A stretch of DNA of 64,000 bases from Conexibacter woesei DSM 14684 (GTDB lineage: Bacteria; Actinomycetota; Thermoleophilia; Solirubrobacterales; Solirubrobacteraceae): assembly GCF_000025265.1 (NCBI RefSeq), contig NC_013739.1, positions 1,736,001 through 1,800,000 of the forward strand. Reading direction: 5' to 3'. The notes below the pieces were generated by a model, which saw only the letters and a list, made by a program, of their open reading frames with translations, was not told the origin of the DNA and ran no database searches. Shown piece after piece: positions 62,807 through 64,000 of this stretch. Numbering within the stretch: the stretch's first letter is position 1; every line of letters begins with the position of its first letter. Position numbers and translations under genes: made by a program.

Positions 62807-63677
62807 TGTCCTCGGTCGGCGGGTCGTAGCCGTAGAACGCCTCGAACGAGATCAGGCCGGAGGCCGGGCAGGTCGGTCTCGTGAACCAGAACAGCTCTCT
62901 GCCGTCCTTCTGCATTATCAGCCCGGGCGCCTTCACCTCGACCTGCGCGACGGAGACTCTGAACCCCTGGATGCGGCCGGTCGGGAGGATCATTCTGTAG
63001 CCGTATCTGCCGTCAGGGCTGGGATCGTTGACGATCCGCAGCGACACGTCGGCACGGCCTCTGATCAGTATGTCGCGGCGTCTGACGGCGGCCGAGTCCT
63101 GCTGCGGTATGCCGACGATCGAGAGCGAGGCGACGTCGCCGCGTCTGATCGGTCTGCCGAAGTAGATGAAGAGGTCGGCGGGGAAGACGTCCTCGATGCC
63201 GGGGCGCGAGTCGATCAATGCGGTGCCGGCGCCTATCTGCGCGCGTCTGCACGTCTGGAGCGTCGCGAGGAAGCGTCTCTCCTGCCGCGTTCTCGCCGTC
63301 CGTCTCATCACGCGGATGGCCGGGTCGAGATTGCGCAGGACGTTGTAGAGGCGCGGCTGCGGGTCCGCCCACGAGGCGGCGTTGATCAGCGCACCGCCGT
63401 CGCACCAGAACGACGGTCTGAGGAACTCTCTCCGCAGTCTCGCCCCGCCGGGCATGCGGAGCCAGTTCTCTCTCAGCTCCGGCGGCGGCCCACCGGTCGT
63501 GTCGAACGCGCGCGAGGTGAACGTCACCGTGAAGCGCCCGTCAGCCGTCGTGTCAGACAGCTGGAAGCTGAACTGCTGCACCGGCTCTGCGTGCGCGACG
63601 GCGGCGATGCCGGCGACGCCCGCGCCTCCGGCCGCGATAGCGCCGATCGCGAGCATCGCACGACGGATCCTCGACAC
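62763..63677 (-). CDS. secreted hypothetical protein
   Basis: GTG 63677 has GGAGGAG about six bases upstream and a TAGCAT -10 at 63705-63710. The 304-residue product has a signal peptide (RAMLAIGAIAAGGAGVAGIA, cleavage near AHA) and an all-beta body (FSFQLSDTTADGRFTVTFTS, YRMILPTGRIQGFRVSVAQV) with a few Cys (FWCDGGALINA, LQTCRRAQIG, RPTCPASGLI, SNPCPRYGR). AGA dominates its arginine codons. No enzyme motif seen. It may be a cell-surface protein linked to the adjacent MmpL transporter. Confidence 0.78.
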   Translation of the reverse strand: MSRIRRAMLAIGAIAAGGAGVAGIAAVAHAEPVQQFSFQLSDTTADGRFTVTFTSRAFDTTGGPPPELRENWLRMPGGARLRREFLRPSFWCDGGALINAASWADPQPRLYNVLRNLDPAIRVMRRTARTRQERRFLATLQTCRRAQIGAGTALIDSRPGIEDVFPADLFIYFGRPIRRGDVASLSIVGIPQQDSAAVRRRDILIRGRADVSLRIVNDPSPDGRYGYRMILPTGRIQGFRVSVAQVEVKAPGLIMQKDGRELFWFTRPTCPASGLISFEAFYGYDPPTEDITRQASNPCPRYGR

Positions 63678-63708
63678 GACTCCTCCTCCGCAGGAAAGAA
63701 GCTCAATG

Positions 63709-64000
63709 CTACGCCGCCCCGCAGGGCCGCGAGCCGCTTCGCAGGGCCGCCCGCAGCTGCTCGGCGACCGCGTCCGCGCGGCGGGTCACGTCGTCGTGGG
63801 TGAAGCGCAGGACGCGCCAGCCCTCCAGCGTGAGCGGGTGAGCTGCGCGGCGCGCGCTCGCACCTCCGCGAGCGCGGCGTGCATCACGGCGTGCCCGCTC
63901 CCGCGCCGCCCGCGCGTGCGCTCCAGCGCCGCCTCGATCGCGCGCAGGTCGAACGTGCGCTGCCGGTCGGCCGCGCGCAGCGCGTTTGTGAGCTGGTCGG
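63709..64000 (-). pseudogene. DUF559 nuclease-family remnant
   Basis: Reading inward from the window end on the minus strand, one frame gives ALRAADRQRTFDLRAIEAAL, a typical upstream part of DUF559 (Vsr-like) proteins. A different frame near the end gives LEGWRVLRFTHDDVTRRADA, the typical C-terminus. The nuclease core that normally lies between them (about 90 residues) is missing and the frames do not match. The copy is therefore deleted and frameshifted, unless the sequence has an error. The gene's start lies outside the window. Confidence 0.55.

Overview
The window is a 64-kb stretch of very GC-rich, densely packed bacterial chromosome. Three things point to an actinobacterium: CarD, a DisA/RadA pair, and a Bacillus-like run of housekeeping genes with actinobacterial promoter style. 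The protein set (MerR-cyclase, CHAD/CYTH, MmpL, DUF202, many short leaderless genes) suggests a Thermoleophilia/Solirubrobacterales relative such as Conexibacter. That placement is inference from content, not from a marker search. No rRNA, tRNA, CRISPR array, insertion sequence or prophage is visible.

Region 1 (1-20.6 kb) is mixed envelope and catabolic DNA. It opens with an envelope-stress module (truncated PspC/toast-rack protein, small membrane protein, PspC-fused histidine kinase, LuxR response regulator). Next come a secreted glucuronyl C5-epimerase-like protein, a lipoprotein, a Ca2+/H+ antiporter, and an acyl-CoA dehydrogenase behind a TetR-like operator. A beta-oxidation pair follows in which hydroxyacyl-CoA dehydrogenase and hydratase domains are rearranged, then a sirtuin, a three-domain peptidoglycan hydrolase, a nucleoside phosphorylase and an SCP2 protein.

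Region 2 (20.9-46.3 kb) starts with a MerR-adenylate cyclase and then keeps an order resembling the Bacillus tilS-to-sigH neighbourhood: tilS, hpt, ftsH, folP-folB-folK, coaX, dus, greA, lysS, clpC, radA, disA, carD, ispD, PHP phosphatase, ispF, cysS, rlmB-like, sigH-like. The ctsR-mcsA-mcsB genes expected before clpC are absent; a leaderless 36-codon leader ORF lies there instead. carD appears to start at ATC. greA has an intrinsic-terminator hairpin in its leader. The rRNA methyltransferase carries about 200 residues of RGG-like disorder.

Region 3 (46.3-64 kb) holds purU, a CHAD-CYTH pair, a DedA-PAP2 fusion and a coupled three-gene minus-strand operon. That operon combines a long coiled-coil protein with a GvpA/GvpJ-like fragment and sits behind a SigB-like promoter. 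A LAL-type LuxR regulator, an ABC exporter, a lone MlaE-type permease preceded by a 12-codon leaderless minigene, a large MmpL transporter, a secreted protein and a broken DUF559 gene complete the window.

A recurring signal is a TANNNT hexamer 5-11 nt before the start codon, implying that leaderless transcription is common here. Exported proteins such as the lipoprotein and the last secreted protein use AGA for arginine far more than the cytoplasmic genes do.
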